Below, one piece after another: positions 54,221 to 63,797 of a DNA stretch of 64,000 nt (its first letter is position 1; every line of letters begins with the position of its first letter). This DNA is from Mycobacterium mantenii (GTDB taxonomy: Bacteria; Actinomycetota; Actinomycetes; Mycobacteriales; Mycobacteriaceae), in the NCBI RefSeq assembly GCF_010731775.1, contig NZ_AP022590.1, forward strand, positions 1,240,001 to 1,304,000. Direction: 5' to 3'. The notes beneath the pieces are model-generated. The model saw only the letters and a list, made by a program, of their open reading frames with translations, ran no database searches and was not told where the DNA came from. Both the position numbers and the translations under genes were made by a program.

Positions 54221-55760
54221 ATTGCTTTGGAATGGCGTCGGCGTGCGGTGCGTCGCTCTTGGTGTGCGCCCGGGTCACGACGAGGTACAGGATGCCGAGC
54301 CCGATGATGCTGACCGACATCAGCACGATGATGTAGTCGTCGTACCAGGGCTGGTGGGAGTCGCGCGGCCAGGACAAGTTGACGATGGCAGCGACGCCGT
54401 AGACCAGCGCGCCGATGTTCACCGGCACGCCCCAGCGACCCAGCCGGTACTTCCCAGTCGGCACCCAGCCCTTGATCCGTGCGCGCAGGGCGGCCAGGAC
54501 CACCATTTGGAATGCGATGTAGACGCCCACCGAGCCGAAGCTGACCAACTTGGTAAGCGCGTCGCTGGAGATCAGCGAGCCGACGATCAGGAACGCCGGA
54601 ATGATCACCGCGATCAGCAGCGAGTACGGCGGCACGTGGCGTTTGTGATCGAAGCGCGCCAGCAGCTTCGAGCCGACGATCATGTCGTCACGGCCGTAGG
54701 AGTAGATCAGGCGGCTTGCCGCGGCCTGCAGGCTGAGCGCACACGACACGAACGAGATCAGCACGATGCACAGGACAACCTTGGCGCCGACGCCGCCGAA
54801 CGCCGTCTTCAGGATGGTATCGATCGGGTCGGCGTCCTTGCCGCTGATCACCGCGCCGAAGTCGGTGACCGACAGGATCAGGCTCAGGCAGACGAAGGTG
54901 GCCGCCGAGCCGCCGACGTAGATGGTGCGGCGCATGGCTTTTGGAATCTGCACACCGGGGTTGCGGACCTCCTCGGCGACGTCGCCACAGGCTTCGAAGC
55001 CGAAGAACTGGTACAGCGCAATCAAACTGGCAGCCAGGAACGCGTACATGTAGCTGTGCTTGCCCTCGGCACCGAAGCTGTGGAACAGCACGCCGAGGTT
55101 GTGGTGGCGCTGGGTGCACAGCAGCCAGACGCCGACCACGATGGCGCCGATCAACTCGGCGCTGAACCCGAAAATCGCGAAGTAGCCCAGCATCTTGGTA
55201 CCGGTGAGGTTGATGGCCGTCGCCAGGGCCAGCATGACGAGCGCGCACAGGACCGTGGCGTGTGGGGACGGCGTGAAGCCGAACACGTCGGCGACGTACG
55301 GGCCCGCCCCATAGGCGGCGTCCGCGAGCAGCGCCAGCAGCGTGAACATATAGACCCATCCGGTCATCCAGGCCCATTTGCGACCCCACAGCCGTCGCGC
55401 CCATGGGTAAACGCCCCCGGCCACCGGGAACTGCGCCACCACTTCGCTGAACACCAAGGCGACCAGCATCTGTCCGGCGCCGGCGATCAGCAGGCTCCAG
55501 ATCATCGGCGGGCCCGCGGACGCCAGCGCGAAGGCGAACACCGTGTAGATGCCGACCACCGGCGACAGGTAGGTGAAGCCCAGGGAGAAGTTCGCCCACG
55601 GGCTCATGTCTCGCTTGAAGTCCGATTTGAATCCAAGCGCTTGGAGCTGCGCAAGGTCCTCGTCGTCGGCCGTGGCGTTGACGCCGACGTTCGGGTCGGT
55701 CCGGGGCTGGGCGGGTTCCTTGATCTTGCTTGCGGTTTCAGAGGTCGTGTTGATGGCCAA
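54219..55760 (-). CDS. APC superfamily amino acid/amine permease (ACT family type)
   Basis: An inner-membrane transporter of about 513 residues with twelve predicted helices. The N-terminal GFKSDFKRDMSPWANFSLGF, then FTYLSPVVGIYTVF and FPVAGGVYPWARRLWG, is typical of the amino acid/choline transporter branch of the APC superfamily (relatives move GABA, choline, polyamines or other amines). The substrate cannot be read from sequence. I place the start at TTG 55760 (MAINTTSE when initiated) after GAGGAAAG; ATGs at 55796 and 55829 are alternatives. It is the last gene of the minus-strand group that splits the urease cluster, 123 nt after a PPE gene. Confidence 0.85.
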   Translation of the reverse strand: MAINTTSETASKIKEPAQPRTDPNVGVNATADDEDLAQLQALGFKSDFKRDMSPWANFSLGFTYLSPVVGIYTVFAFALASAGPPMIWSLLIAGAGQMLVALVFSEVVAQFPVAGGVYPWARRLWGRKWAWMTGWVYMFTLLALLADAAYGAGPYVADVFGFTPSPHATVLCALVMLALATAINLTGTKMLGYFAIFGFSAELIGAIVVGVWLLCTQRHHNLGVLFHSFGAEGKHSYMYAFLAASLIALYQFFGFEACGDVAEEVRNPGVQIPKAMRRTIYVGGSAATFVCLSLILSVTDFGAVISGKDADPIDTILKTAFGGVGAKVVLCIVLISFVSCALSLQAAASRLIYSYGRDDMIVGSKLLARFDHKRHVPPYSLLIAVIIPAFLIVGSLISSDALTKLVSFGSVGVYIAFQMVVLAALRARIKGWVPTGKYRLGRWGVPVNIGALVYGVAAIVNLSWPRDSHQPWYDDYIIVLMSVSIIGLGILYLVVTRAHTKSDAPHADAIPKQ

Positions 55761-55883
55761 AGCTCTTTCCTCACTTCTCAAGTCGAGTGAAGGCATCGGC
55801 TGCCCGTTCACCGACATGTCACAACTCACAACCAGGGGACTATTGCGGTTCTTGCTCTACGAGAGCGATCCGCGACAGGGCTG

Positions 55884-57278
55884 CTACTTGGTTGTCGCCT
55901 CCTTGATCAAGTTCGCGGCCGTGCGCTTGAGGACGTCACGCTGTCGCGTCACGTCGGCGATCGCCTTGCGCAACTGGTTCAGCTCGTCGCGTTCGCTGAC
56001 GGCAGCGTCGTCGTCCGCGTCGCCGGTCGGCTTGACCCATCGGCCGGCGGGGTCGTCGTGCATGCCGGTCTCGCTGGCCATTGCGGGAATCACCTTGTTG
56101 CGCGCGCCCGCCCGGATGCGACCTTGGTCGCCGCGAGGCGCGTTGACGACGCTGGCCACCGGACCCATCGGGGGCATGCCGCCGTAGAAGCCCGGCGCGA
56201 CCGCCCCGGCCTGCGGCACGCCCTCGAGCCCGGCACCCGGCAACGCGGTTGCGGTTGCGGCCAGCCGAATTGCGGGGGACGTTCCCCACGACGACGGGAC
56301 CGACAACTTGCCGACGGACGCCGCCTCGCCCAGGCCGGCGGACACGCCGGGATCGCCCAGACCGGCACCCGAGCCGGGCGAATTCACCAGAGCCGACCCA
56401 GAGCTGCCTGCTCCGGCAAGACCCGCCGCCGCGGCCGGTGGCGCCGAAAGCGAACTGACCACCGGGTTCCAGGCCGCGGCGACCGGCGGGGCGAGGGTCA
56501 GCAGGGCACCGGACGCATCGAAGTTCAGACCTTCGGAGAGGATCTGGTAGCCGATGGTGTTCTCACTGAAGTTGTTGAAAAGATCCACCAGCGAACCAGA
56601 TCCGGCCGTCGTTCCCGACGTCCCCGAGGGTCCCGTGGAGCCGGCCTGCAGCATATTGGGAATGTTCGCCAGCGATGACGTGGTGTTGGAGCCGCCGGTA
56701 GCCATGGCCTTCATCACCGCGGAGTTCTGATTGGTCGTCCCGGACTGGTTGGTGGTGTCTTGGGGCGAGGCGAAGGGCGTCAACTGCGTCGCCGCGGCCG
56801 AGGCGCCGGCGTAGCCGTACATCGCCGCGGCGTCCTGGGCCCACATCTGGGAGTACTGCGCCTCGGTGGCCGCGATCGCCGCGGTGTTCTGCCCGAGGAC
56901 GTTGGTGGACACCAGCGACGCCAACAACGCGCGGTTGACCTCGATCGCCGGCGGCGGCACCGTTGCCGCGAATGCCGTCTCGTACGCCGCCGCGGCTGCG
57001 CCCAGCTGACTCGCGGTTTGTTGCGCCTGCGCCGCCGTGGTGTTCATCCACGACACATAGGGAGCCACCGCGGCGGCCATCGACCCCGACGACGCGCCCA
57101 CCCACGGGCCGCCCGTCAGTTCCGACACCACCGCCTGGTACGACGCCGCGGCCGAACTCAACTCGGACGCCAGCTTCTCCCAGGCCGCCGCCGCCGTCAC
57201 CAACGAGCCCGCGCCCGCGCCCGCATACATACGGGCGGAATTGACCTCGGGCGGCAATGCCGCGAAATCGGCTGTCAC
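55884..57278 (-). CDS. PPE family protein, SVP subfamily, with a coiled-coil tail
   Basis: A 464-residue PPE protein. The N-terminal PPE domain opens with [16 protein letters not shown] and contains WVGASS and [10 protein letters not shown]. The SVP motif is GKLSVPSSW near residue 325. After a polar linker the last about 35 residues are a predicted coiled coil ([19 protein letters not shown], then [13 protein letters not shown]). GTG 57278 overlaps the stop of the next PPE gene by 4 nt. The nucleotide direction places it second after that gene and before the permease. Export by ESX-5 is expected from the subfamily; no PE partner is nearby. Confidence 0.9.
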   Translation of the reverse strand: MTADFAALPPEVNSARMYAGAGAGSLVTAAAAWEKLASELSSAAASYQAVVSELTGGPWVGASSGSMAAAVAPYVSWMNTTAAQAQQTASQLGAAAAAYETAFAATVPPPAIEVNRALLASLVSTNVLGQNTAAIAATEAQYSQMWAQDAAAMYGYAGASAAATQLTPFASPQDTTNQSGTTNQNSAVMKAMATGGSNTTSSLANIPNMLQAGSTGPSGTSGTTAGSGSLVDLFNNFSENTIGYQILSEGLNFDASGALLTLAPPVAAAWNPVVSSLSAPPAAAAGLAGAGSSGSALVNSPGSGAGLGDPGVSAGLGEAASVGKLSVPSSWGTSPAIRLAATATALPGAGLEGVPQAGAVAPGFYGGMPPMGPVASVVNAPRGDQGRIRAGARNKVIPAMASETGMHDDPAGRWVKPTGDADDDAAVSERDELNQLRKAIADVTRQRDVLKRTAANLIKEATTK

Positions 57279-58654
57279 AGCATCGCCTCCTTGATCAGGC
57301 GCGCTGCCGCATCGCGCTCGGTCGCCACCTCGGCGATCTCCTTGCGCAGCTTCTCGAGCTCGTCGCGTTCTCGTTCGCTCAACGCGCTGGCGACGTGCTT
57401 GCGGGACTTCTGCGGCGCTGCTGCGGGCCGGGTCGCGGCGCTCTGGTCGGCGCCCTGCTCGCCGGGCATTGCCGGCATGACCTTCTGGCCCGAGCCGGTC
57501 CGGGTGCGGGTCTGATCTCCCCTCGGGGCGTTGACGACGCTGCCCACCGGCGGGATGCCGCCGAAGAAGCCCCCGGGCGCGGCGGCTTCGGCTTGCGGCA
57601 CGCCGCCCAGCCCGGCAGTCGACAGCGGCGACGCGCTACCGGCGAGCCTGATGGCGGGGGAGTCTGCCCAGGTCTGCGGCACCGACAACTTTCCGACGGT
57701 GGCCGACTCGCCCAGGTTCGCCGAAACCCCGGCATTGCCAAGGCTTCCCGATACCGGCGAATTCGCCAGAGTGCCCAGCCCGGCGTCCGCCGGCGATACG
57801 TCGCCTGCTACGGCCGCCGCCGTCGGAAATGCGAGGCCGTAGAGGCCGCCCATCAGGGGCGTGATTCCGGACGCCGTGAACAGGGGTCCACTGATGACCA
57901 AAGCCCAGTTTCCGATGTTCTGGGTGAGCTCGTTGAGGCCGGTGGGCCCGCTGCTGGGACTGAACAGGCTACCCAGCCCCGGATCCAGGTTCGATGGGCT
58001 GACGATCGAGCCCACCGAGAGGTTCTGCAGCGTGTTGGGCACCGTGTTGAGCGCCGATCGGGTGCTCGAACCGGTCGCCGACTGCATGGCTTGGTTGACC
58101 GAATTGGCTTGCAGAGCGGTGCCATTCTCGTTTGTGGTCTGCTGGGGTTCGGCGAACGGTGTCAGTCTGGTTGCCGCCGCCGAGGCACCGGCATAGCCGT
58201 ACATCGCCGCGGCATCCTGGGCCCACATCTCGGAGTACTGCGCCTCGGTGGCCGCGATGGCCGGCGTGTTCTGCCCGAGGACGTTGGTTGCCACCAGCGA
58301 AGCCAACAGAGCGCGGTTGACCTCGATCTGCGGTGGCGGCACCGTGGCGGCGAAGGCCGCTTCGTAGGCGGCCACCGCCGACGAAAGCTGGCCGGCAGTC
58401 TGCTGAGCCTGCGCGGCGGCGGTGTCCATCCACGTCACATAGGGAGCCACCGCGGCCGTCATCGCCGCGGACGATGGACCAACCCAAGACCCGCTGGTCA
58501 GCTCCGACAACACCGACCGATACGAGGCCGCCGCCGAGTTCAGCTCCGCAGCCAACGCATCCCAGGCGGCGGAAGCCGCGACCATGGAGCCGACCCCCGC
58601 GCCCGCGTACATCCGCCCGGAGTTGACCTCGGGCGGGAGCGCCGCATAATCCAC
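57275..58654 (-). CDS. PPE family protein, SVP subfamily, with a coiled-coil tail (first of the pair)
   Basis: A 459-residue paralogue of the gene at 55884. The PPE domain starts [17 protein letters not shown], the SVP motif is GKLSVPQTW, and the tail ([20 protein letters not shown], then LIKEAML) is again a charged coiled coil similar in both proteins. GTG 58654 follows GGGGGA 8 nt upstream; extension to 58711 would add residues foreign to PPE proteins. It overlaps the downstream PPE start (GTGA), so both are co-translated. The pair probably arose by tandem duplication. Confidence 0.9.
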   Translation of the reverse strand: MDYAALPPEVNSGRMYAGAGVGSMVAASAAWDALAAELNSAAASYRSVLSELTSGSWVGPSSAAMTAAVAPYVTWMDTAAAQAQQTAGQLSSAVAAYEAAFAATVPPPQIEVNRALLASLVATNVLGQNTPAIAATEAQYSEMWAQDAAAMYGYAGASAAATRLTPFAEPQQTTNENGTALQANSVNQAMQSATGSSTRSALNTVPNTLQNLSVGSIVSPSNLDPGLGSLFSPSSGPTGLNELTQNIGNWALVISGPLFTASGITPLMGGLYGLAFPTAAAVAGDVSPADAGLGTLANSPVSGSLGNAGVSANLGESATVGKLSVPQTWADSPAIRLAGSASPLSTAGLGGVPQAEAAAPGGFFGGIPPVGSVVNAPRGDQTRTRTGSGQKVMPAMPGEQGADQSAATRPAAAPQKSRKHVASALSERERDELEKLRKEIAEVATERDAAARLIKEAML

Positions 58655-59374
58655 TACATTTCCCCCGTATTGAGCAGCCCAGGCGTCAAACCACCCGCAT
58701 CCGGCCCGCATCGGGAGGTGGCTCGGCGCTCAGCTTCGCGCGCGATGGCCTGCGCGCGATTGGTGCGACGCCCCAAAGCCGGGCTGACCGCACGCCCGTG
58801 CAGAACGACGCTCGGACGCCGGCGTTGCTGCACATATAGCAATGTCCACGAGCGCTTCTGTAATTACCATGGTTAATTGCTGGGAATTAACTGTAAGGCC
58901 CTAGCGAGGCGCGGGTGAGGCGCAAGTCGGCGGATTGGTGCGATGCGGTGCGCCGGCGACCCTCGCCGTCCGGCCTGGGGCGGAGGCAACGATTCTACGG
59001 TCGAAGATCCCTTGCCGCCACCGTCCGGCACGCAATGCTGCTTGCGACGAAATATATTCTCGCACAGCGGTTCATCATATTGCCGAACACAGCCAGCGCC
59101 GCGTACCGGCGGTAGCCGGCTGCCGCCGCACAACTACCCAACGGCGCGCATCGCGCGTCGGGGCCACCGCCCGCCGCTGGCTGGGTGCGGCTGCGGAGTC
59201 GCGGCGGGATAGACAGGGCAGGCAATTCGCTTTGAACCCCGTAAGCAAACATATTTCAGTTGTCCCGCGGTGTGTGCACCGCGGGCTGAGGTGGCCGGGA
59301 GGCGCGTCGAGGCGCTATCCGATCACCCCGGCTGCGGCCCGCCTCCCGACATAGGCGGGCCTGCAGCCGAGACC
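58655..59374. other. Intergenic region upstream of the PPE pair
   Basis: No gene recognised in 720 bp. It should hold the PPE promoter. A 7-bp inverted repeat GTTAATT-GCTGGG-AATTAAC (58872-58891) in an AT-rich patch could bind a regulator. Near the hydrolase gene there are two GC-rich hairpins: a 9-bp stem CCCGCGGTG/CACCGCGGG at 59264-59285 and the terminator at 59330-59368. AT-rich sequence also occurs near 59050. Confidence 0.55.
59330..59368 (-). terminator. Long hairpin after the ureohydrolase gene
   Basis: GGCTGCGGCCCGCCT pairs with AGGCGGGCCTGCAGCC (one bulged base) around the loop CCCGACAT, 6 bases past the stop codon of the hydrolase gene. It lacks a U-run but is very stable and probably ends the transcript. 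Confidence 0.65.
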
Positions 59375-60538
59375 CTAGTCGGCGAACGGTCCCCAGGCGT
59401 GCCGCTTGAGCGCGGCCGGTTTCTTCCCGAGCTTGCCCGCCCGCACCATGACAGCCAGGCTGTCCAGGATGACCCGGCTGCTCATCAGCGCGGTTTGCTC
59501 CGCCCAGTCGTAGGGCGGAGAGCACTCCACCACCTCGATGCCGTTCAACCCGGGTTCGGAGATCATCCGGATCAGGTTGAGCGCTTCGCGCGGCAGCAAC
59601 CCGCCGGGCTCCGGCCAGCCGGTGCCAGGCACAAACCCGGCGTCGATGACATCGATGTCGAACGACAAGTACACGGCCTTGGCGTCCTTCCACGCGGTCT
59701 CGAGCGCGATTTCAGCGACCTTTTCGATTCCCACGCGCTCGACGTCGCCCACCGTGATGACCGTGCTCCCGCGCTGCCGGCCCACTTGGACGCCGGCCCG
59801 GGGCGCCTGCCATCCGCCGATGCCGATCTGCACCAGGTTGGTGGCCGGTGCGTTCTTGATGTTGGTGGCGTGGAACCACGGCGTGGTGTGCATCCGCTCG
59901 TCGAGGTCGGTCTCCTGGGTGTCGACGTGGCGGTCGAAGTGGATGATGCCCACGTTCCCGTCCAGGTATGGGGCCAGGCCCCGCACGGTCGGGAAGCCGA
60001 TCGAGTGGTCGCCGCCGAGGACAACCGGGAAGACGCCCTTGGAGACCACGTGGGCCATGGCCGAGCTGATCTGGTCGAAGGACTTCTCGATGTTCGCGGG
60101 AATCGTGACCACGTCGCCGATGTCGACGATGTTGAGCTGTTCGCGGAGGTCGACACCCAGTTCGTAGCAGTACGTGCCGAACAGGTTGGTGGAGCGGCGG
60201 ATTCCCATCGGTCCGAACCGGGTCCCGGGGCGGTAGGTGGTGCCCGCGTCCAGAGGCGCCCCGAAGACGGCCACCTCGGCGTCCGCAACGTCGTTCACGT
60301 CCTCCAAGAACGGGGCCTTGAGGAATGTCCCGCGTTCCCCGGCAAAATGCGGCAGTTCACCGCGGGCGAAGGTCGACAGGGTGCGGTCGTTGATGGTGGG
60401 GGCGGCTTCCAGCCCGTGGCTGATGCAGCGGTCGATCTCTTCGCGGTGACGGCGCGTGGGCAGCTCGGCTTCGGCCTGCTGGGCCCACGCACCCTCACGG
60501 TTGGGGATATCGGCCTGGCCGGCGAACGGGTTGAACAT
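59375..60538 (-). CDS. Arginase-family ureohydrolase (agmatinase or guanidine hydrolase type)
   Basis: A 387-residue metal-dependent enzyme that should release urea from a guanidino substrate. Metal ligands are present: GGDHS, the D-x-H-x-D set in HFDRHVDT, and D-x-D in SFDIDVID. Two features are unusual. The metal loop reads DRH where agmatinases normally have DAH, and the substrate loop reads PGTGWPEPGG with W308 where others have Thr or Val. It has an N-terminal extension of about 70 residues compared with the 300-320 of standard agmatinases. It is annotated widely as agmatinase (SpeB). The nickel guanidine hydrolases (GdmH, about 390 aa) come from the same long group. It heads the minus-strand insert in the urease cluster; the urea product would feed urease. 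Confidence 0.85.
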   Translation of the reverse strand: MFNPFAGQADIPNREGAWAQQAEAELPTRRHREEIDRCISHGLEAAPTINDRTLSTFARGELPHFAGERGTFLKAPFLEDVNDVADAEVAVFGAPLDAGTTYRPGTRFGPMGIRRSTNLFGTYCYELGVDLREQLNIVDIGDVVTIPANIEKSFDQISSAMAHVVSKGVFPVVLGGDHSIGFPTVRGLAPYLDGNVGIIHFDRHVDTQETDLDERMHTTPWFHATNIKNAPATNLVQIGIGGWQAPRAGVQVGRQRGSTVITVGDVERVGIEKVAEIALETAWKDAKAVYLSFDIDVIDAGFVPGTGWPEPGGLLPREALNLIRMISEPGLNGIEVVECSPPYDWAEQTALMSSRVILDSLAVMVRAGKLGKKPAALKRHAWGPFAD

Positions 60539-60904
60539 TCAAGATCCTCTCGTCGAGTTTCAATTCACGGCGGAGGATGCCCCGACGACCGAAACTAAAC
60601 GGAGGAGAAGTTCGCAGACCGTTTTCGGTTGACCGGCACGCCAGGCATCCCGCGGTCACCGTCTTGTCGCTCTCCGGGTACGGCGAACTCGTCCGGGCGG
60701 CCGTTTCGGCGCGCCGCCATACAAAGTACCTTCTCGACCTTCGTCTGCAACTTGGGCGTAGCCAGCAGACAGCTGTGACTTTCCTGGCAACCGCCAAAGC
60801 GGCCGCACGAGCACCTGACCCACTTGGCCAAAATGCGGTCGATACGCTGCCTGTGAACGCGCCCACGCGCGGATCGCTTCCACCCGTCTGCTGAAAGACA
60901 CGAA
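60539..60904. other. Divergent promoter region between the ureohydrolase and ureG
   Basis: These 366 bp must contain a promoter for ureG-ureD as well as the hydrolase promoter, because ureG is cut off from ureF. I looked for a guanidine riboswitch on the hydrolase side and saw no convincing one; a GC-rich stretch around 60640-60710 may fold but lacks the conserved core. The 60575-60600 part has GGAGAAG-like boxes of uncertain use. No gene seen. Confidence 0.5.
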
Positions 60905-61582
60905 ATGCCAACACATTCACACAGCCACCCACATCCACAGGTCGAGCGGCCGAAACGGGTCCGACAGCCGGGGGAGCCACTACGCATCGGCGTCGGCGGC
61001 CCCGTCGGCTCCGGTAAGACCGCTTTGGTGGCCGCGCTGTGCCGGCAGCTGCGCGACGAGCTCTCCCTAGCCGTGCTGACCAACGACATCTACACCACCG
61101 AGGACGCCGACTTCCTGCGCCGGCACGCGGTGTTACCCGATGAGCGGATCGCGGCCGTTCAGACCGGCGGGTGCCCACATACCGCCATCCGCGACGACAT
61201 CACCGCGAATCTGGACGCGATTGACGACCTGATCGCCGCGCACGTCCCGTTGGACCTGATCTTGGTCGAATCCGGCGGCGACAACCTGACGGCGACCTTC
61301 TCGTCGGGTCTGGTAGATGTGCAGATCTTCGTCATCGACGTGGCCGGCGGAGATAAGGTTCCGCGCAAGGGTGGTCCCGGGGTGACCTACTCGGATCTGC
61401 TGGTAGTCAACAAGACTGACCTCGCACCCCTGGTGGGTGCCGATCTGCAGGTGATGGCTGACGACGCGACCGCGGTCCGTGATGGTCGCCCGACAGTGTT
61501 TCAGTCGCTGAGTGAAAACCCAGCCGCGACAGAGGTATTGGCCTGGGTGCGAGCGCGGTTGAGCGAGGCGGCGGAGCGGTAA
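60905..61582 (+). CDS. ureG: Urease accessory GTPase UreG
   Basis: UreG is the SIMIBI GTPase that powers nickel insertion into urease. The 225-residue protein has a His-rich N terminus ([10 protein letters not shown], nickel binding), the P-loop [11 protein letters not shown], the CPH metal motif in [11 protein letters not shown], and the G4 motif NKTD. Complete. It lies 366 nt from the divergent hydrolase gene and overlaps ureD by one base (TAATG). Confidence 0.95.
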   Translation: MPTHSHSHPHPQVERPKRVRQPGEPLRIGVGGPVGSGKTALVAALCRQLRDELSLAVLTNDIYTTEDADFLRRHAVLPDERIAAVQTGGCPHTAIRDDITANLDAIDDLIAAHVPLDLILVESGGDNLTATFSSGLVDVQIFVIDVAGGDKVPRKGGPGVTYSDLLVVNKTDLAPLVGADLQVMADDATAVRDGRPTVFQSLSENPAATEVLAWVRARLSEAAER

Positions 61583-62229
61583 TGCATTCCGACGTGCTCG
61601 TGGTCGCGTACCCCGACCGGCTGCCGCGGGTGCAAGGCGGCGGCGCGTTGGCGGCCCGGTGCACCGCGCCCGACACTGTTCATTTGGTGTCGGCGGCCGC
61701 CACACCCCTAGGAGGCGACACCATCGCCATCCGGATCATCGTTGAGCCCGGCGGCCGGCTGCGGCTCCGCAGCGCCGCCGCCAGCGTTGTGTTGCCGGGC
61801 CCGAAAACCCCTACTTCCCAAACACATTGGCACATAGATATCGCCGGCAGCCTTGACATCGATCTCGAGCCCACAGTGGTCGCCGCCAATGCGCGGCACA
61901 TGTCGAGCGGGACCGTGGCACTGCGTGACGATGCCAGGGTGCGCTTCCGTGAACGCGTGCAGATCGGCAGGCACGACGAGGGCGAAGGATTCTGGTCGGG
62001 ATCGCTGCACGCCGACCGCGATGGACGCCCGCTGCTGCGGCACCGAGTGGAGTTGGGTGCCGGATCGCTGGCCGACGACGCCATCGGCTCACCACGCGCT
62101 GCGATCAACGAATTACGCTATCCGGCAACTTCATTCGAAGACGCCCCGATAGACCCAGGGGCTACCGTGCTGATGTTGGCCGACGGCGGGATGCTCAGTA
62201 CATGGCAAGCCGACCGGCTGACCGGCTAG
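61582..62229 (+). CDS. ureD: Urease accessory protein UreD (UreH)
   Basis: UreD is the scaffold that, with UreF and UreG, holds apo-urease for nickel loading. The 215-residue mycobacterial form is short compared with other bacteria. Recognisable stretches are LGGDTIAIRIIVEPGGRLRL, then SGTVALRDDARVRFRERVQIG. It overlaps ureG by one base. Its TAG shares the palindrome CTAG with the stop of the convergent ndh gene. No ureE gene was found, as usual in mycobacteria. Confidence 0.92.
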   Translation: MHSDVLVVAYPDRLPRVQGGGALAARCTAPDTVHLVSAAATPLGGDTIAIRIIVEPGGRLRLRSAAASVVLPGPKTPTSQTHWHIDIAGSLDIDLEPTVVAANARHMSSGTVALRDDARVRFRERVQIGRHDEGEGFWSGSLHADRDGRPLLRHRVELGAGSLADDAIGSPRAAINELRYPATSFEDAPIDPGATVLMLADGGMLSTWQADRLTG

Positions 62230-63611
62230 CTGGCCTTCCGAGCCGCCGGTCGTTTGGTTTCCGCCGCGACCACCGCCAACTGTTCGAGCCTGGTCCGGGC
62301 GAAGGCCTGCTGCTCGGTGATGGTGAGCTGGCCGCGCCGGGTGCTCAGGAACGTCACCGTCCAGGACAGCAGCGTGCTGATCTTGGTCTTGAACCCGACC
62401 AGGTAGACCAGGTGCAGCACCAGCCACGCGAACCAGGCGAACAGGCCGCTGAACTCGACCGGGCCGATCTTGGCCACCGCGGAAAACCGCGACACCGTCG
62501 CCATGGAGCCCTTGTCGAAGTACTGAAACGGCTCGCGTTCGGCCGGGTTGGCGCCGCCGAGTTCGGCCTTGATCGTGCTGGCGACGTACTTGGCGCCCTG
62601 AATCGCGCCCTGCGCCACTCCCGGCACGCCTTCGACGGCGGCCAGGTCGCCGATGACGAACACGTTTGGGTGCCCGGGAACGGACAGGTCGGGCAGCACC
62701 TTGACTCGGCCGGCCCGGTCCAGTTCGACGGACGACTGGTCGGCGAGGTCGCGGCCCAGCGGGCTGGCCGACACACCGGCCGACCACACCTTGCAGGCCG
62801 ATTCGATGCGCCGGATGGTGCCGTCGGAATCCTTGACGGTGATGCCGTTGCGGTCGACATCGGTGACCATCGCACCCAGCTGGATCTCCACGCCCATCTT
62901 TTCCAGGCGGGCCGCCGCGCGCCGGCCCAGCTTGTCGCCGAAGGGCGGCAGCACGGCGGGGGCGGCATCGAGCAGGATCACCCGGGCCTTCGTCGAGTCG
63001 ATGTGCCGGAAGGAGCCCTTGAGCGTGTACGTCGCCAATTCGGCTATCTGCCCGGCCATTTCGACGCCGGTCGGGCCGGCGCCGATCACGGTGAACGTCA
63101 GCAACTTAGCCCGCCGTTCCGGATCCCGCGACCGCTCGGCCTGTTCGAAAGCGCTCAAGATCCGGCCACGCACCTCGAGCGCGTCGTCGATCGACTTCAT
63201 GCCCGGTGCGAATTCGGCGAAATGGTCGTTGCCGAAATATGATTGGCCGGCGCCGGCGGCGATGATCAGGCTGTCGTACGGGGTGTCGTAGGTGTGCCCG
63301 AGCAGGTCGGACACCACGAACTTGCCCTCGAGATCGATATGGGTGACGTCACCGAGCAACACCTGAACGTTGCGCTGCCTGCGCAGGACGACACGGGTGG
63401 GTGGTGCGATATCGCCTTCGGACACAATGCCCGTCGCCACCTGATACAGCAACGGCTGGAAGAGGTGATGCGTGGTACGGGCGATCAGTTTGATGTCGAC
63501 GTTGGCGTGCTTGAGTTTCTTTGCCGCGTTGAGTCCGCCGAAACCGGAGCCGATGATGACGACCTGGTGACGGCGCTCCGGTCCAGCTGTGTTACCTGGC
63601 TGGGGGCTCAT
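62226..63611 (-). CDS. ndh: Type II NADH dehydrogenase
   Basis: Ndh is the non-proton-pumping NADH:menaquinone oxidoreductase of the inner-membrane respiratory chain, the main NADH dehydrogenase in mycobacteria. The 461-residue flavoprotein has an FAD motif (VVIIGSGFGGLNAAKKL), an NADH motif (FTVIGAGPTGVEMAGQIAEL), the quinone-proximal VAQGAIQGAKYVA, and a C-terminal hydrophobic anchor (about 385-425). ATG 63611 matches the known start MSPQP; an upstream frame to 63665 is open but unsupported. It converges on ureD with a 4-nt overlap. Confidence 0.95.
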   Translation of the reverse strand: MSPQPGNTAGPERRHQVVIIGSGFGGLNAAKKLKHANVDIKLIARTTHHLFQPLLYQVATGIVSEGDIAPPTRVVLRRQRNVQVLLGDVTHIDLEGKFVVSDLLGHTYDTPYDSLIIAAGAGQSYFGNDHFAEFAPGMKSIDDALEVRGRILSAFEQAERSRDPERRAKLLTFTVIGAGPTGVEMAGQIAELATYTLKGSFRHIDSTKARVILLDAAPAVLPPFGDKLGRRAAARLEKMGVEIQLGAMVTDVDRNGITVKDSDGTIRRIESACKVWSAGVSASPLGRDLADQSSVELDRAGRVKVLPDLSVPGHPNVFVIGDLAAVEGVPGVAQGAIQGAKYVASTIKAELGGANPAEREPFQYFDKGSMATVSRFSAVAKIGPVEFSGLFAWFAWLVLHLVYLVGFKTKISTLLSWTVTFLSTRRGQLTITEQQAFARTRLEQLAVVAAETKRPAARKAS

Positions 63612-63797
63612 GTTTCCGCTGCTCCTGACGGGGGCTTCTGGACGCGCGACTGCAACTAGCCACAACGCTAGTCAGGCGGATACCCGCAAACCTAACTCGC
63701 AACATGTGTAATCAAACACATCGCCCGTATCACGGCTGGTCGTGCGACGTGATACTCGTCATGTTCCGCCGAGCGGCGCGTCGGGTTGTCGAAAGGC

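Noticed and set aside
60539..60720. Possible guanidine riboswitch upstream of the ureohydrolase
   Set aside because: A CCGGAGAG stretch and a GGGAUGCC stretch recall parts of the guanidine-I element, but the conserved core and pairing are missing, and no paired ACGR hairpins were found.
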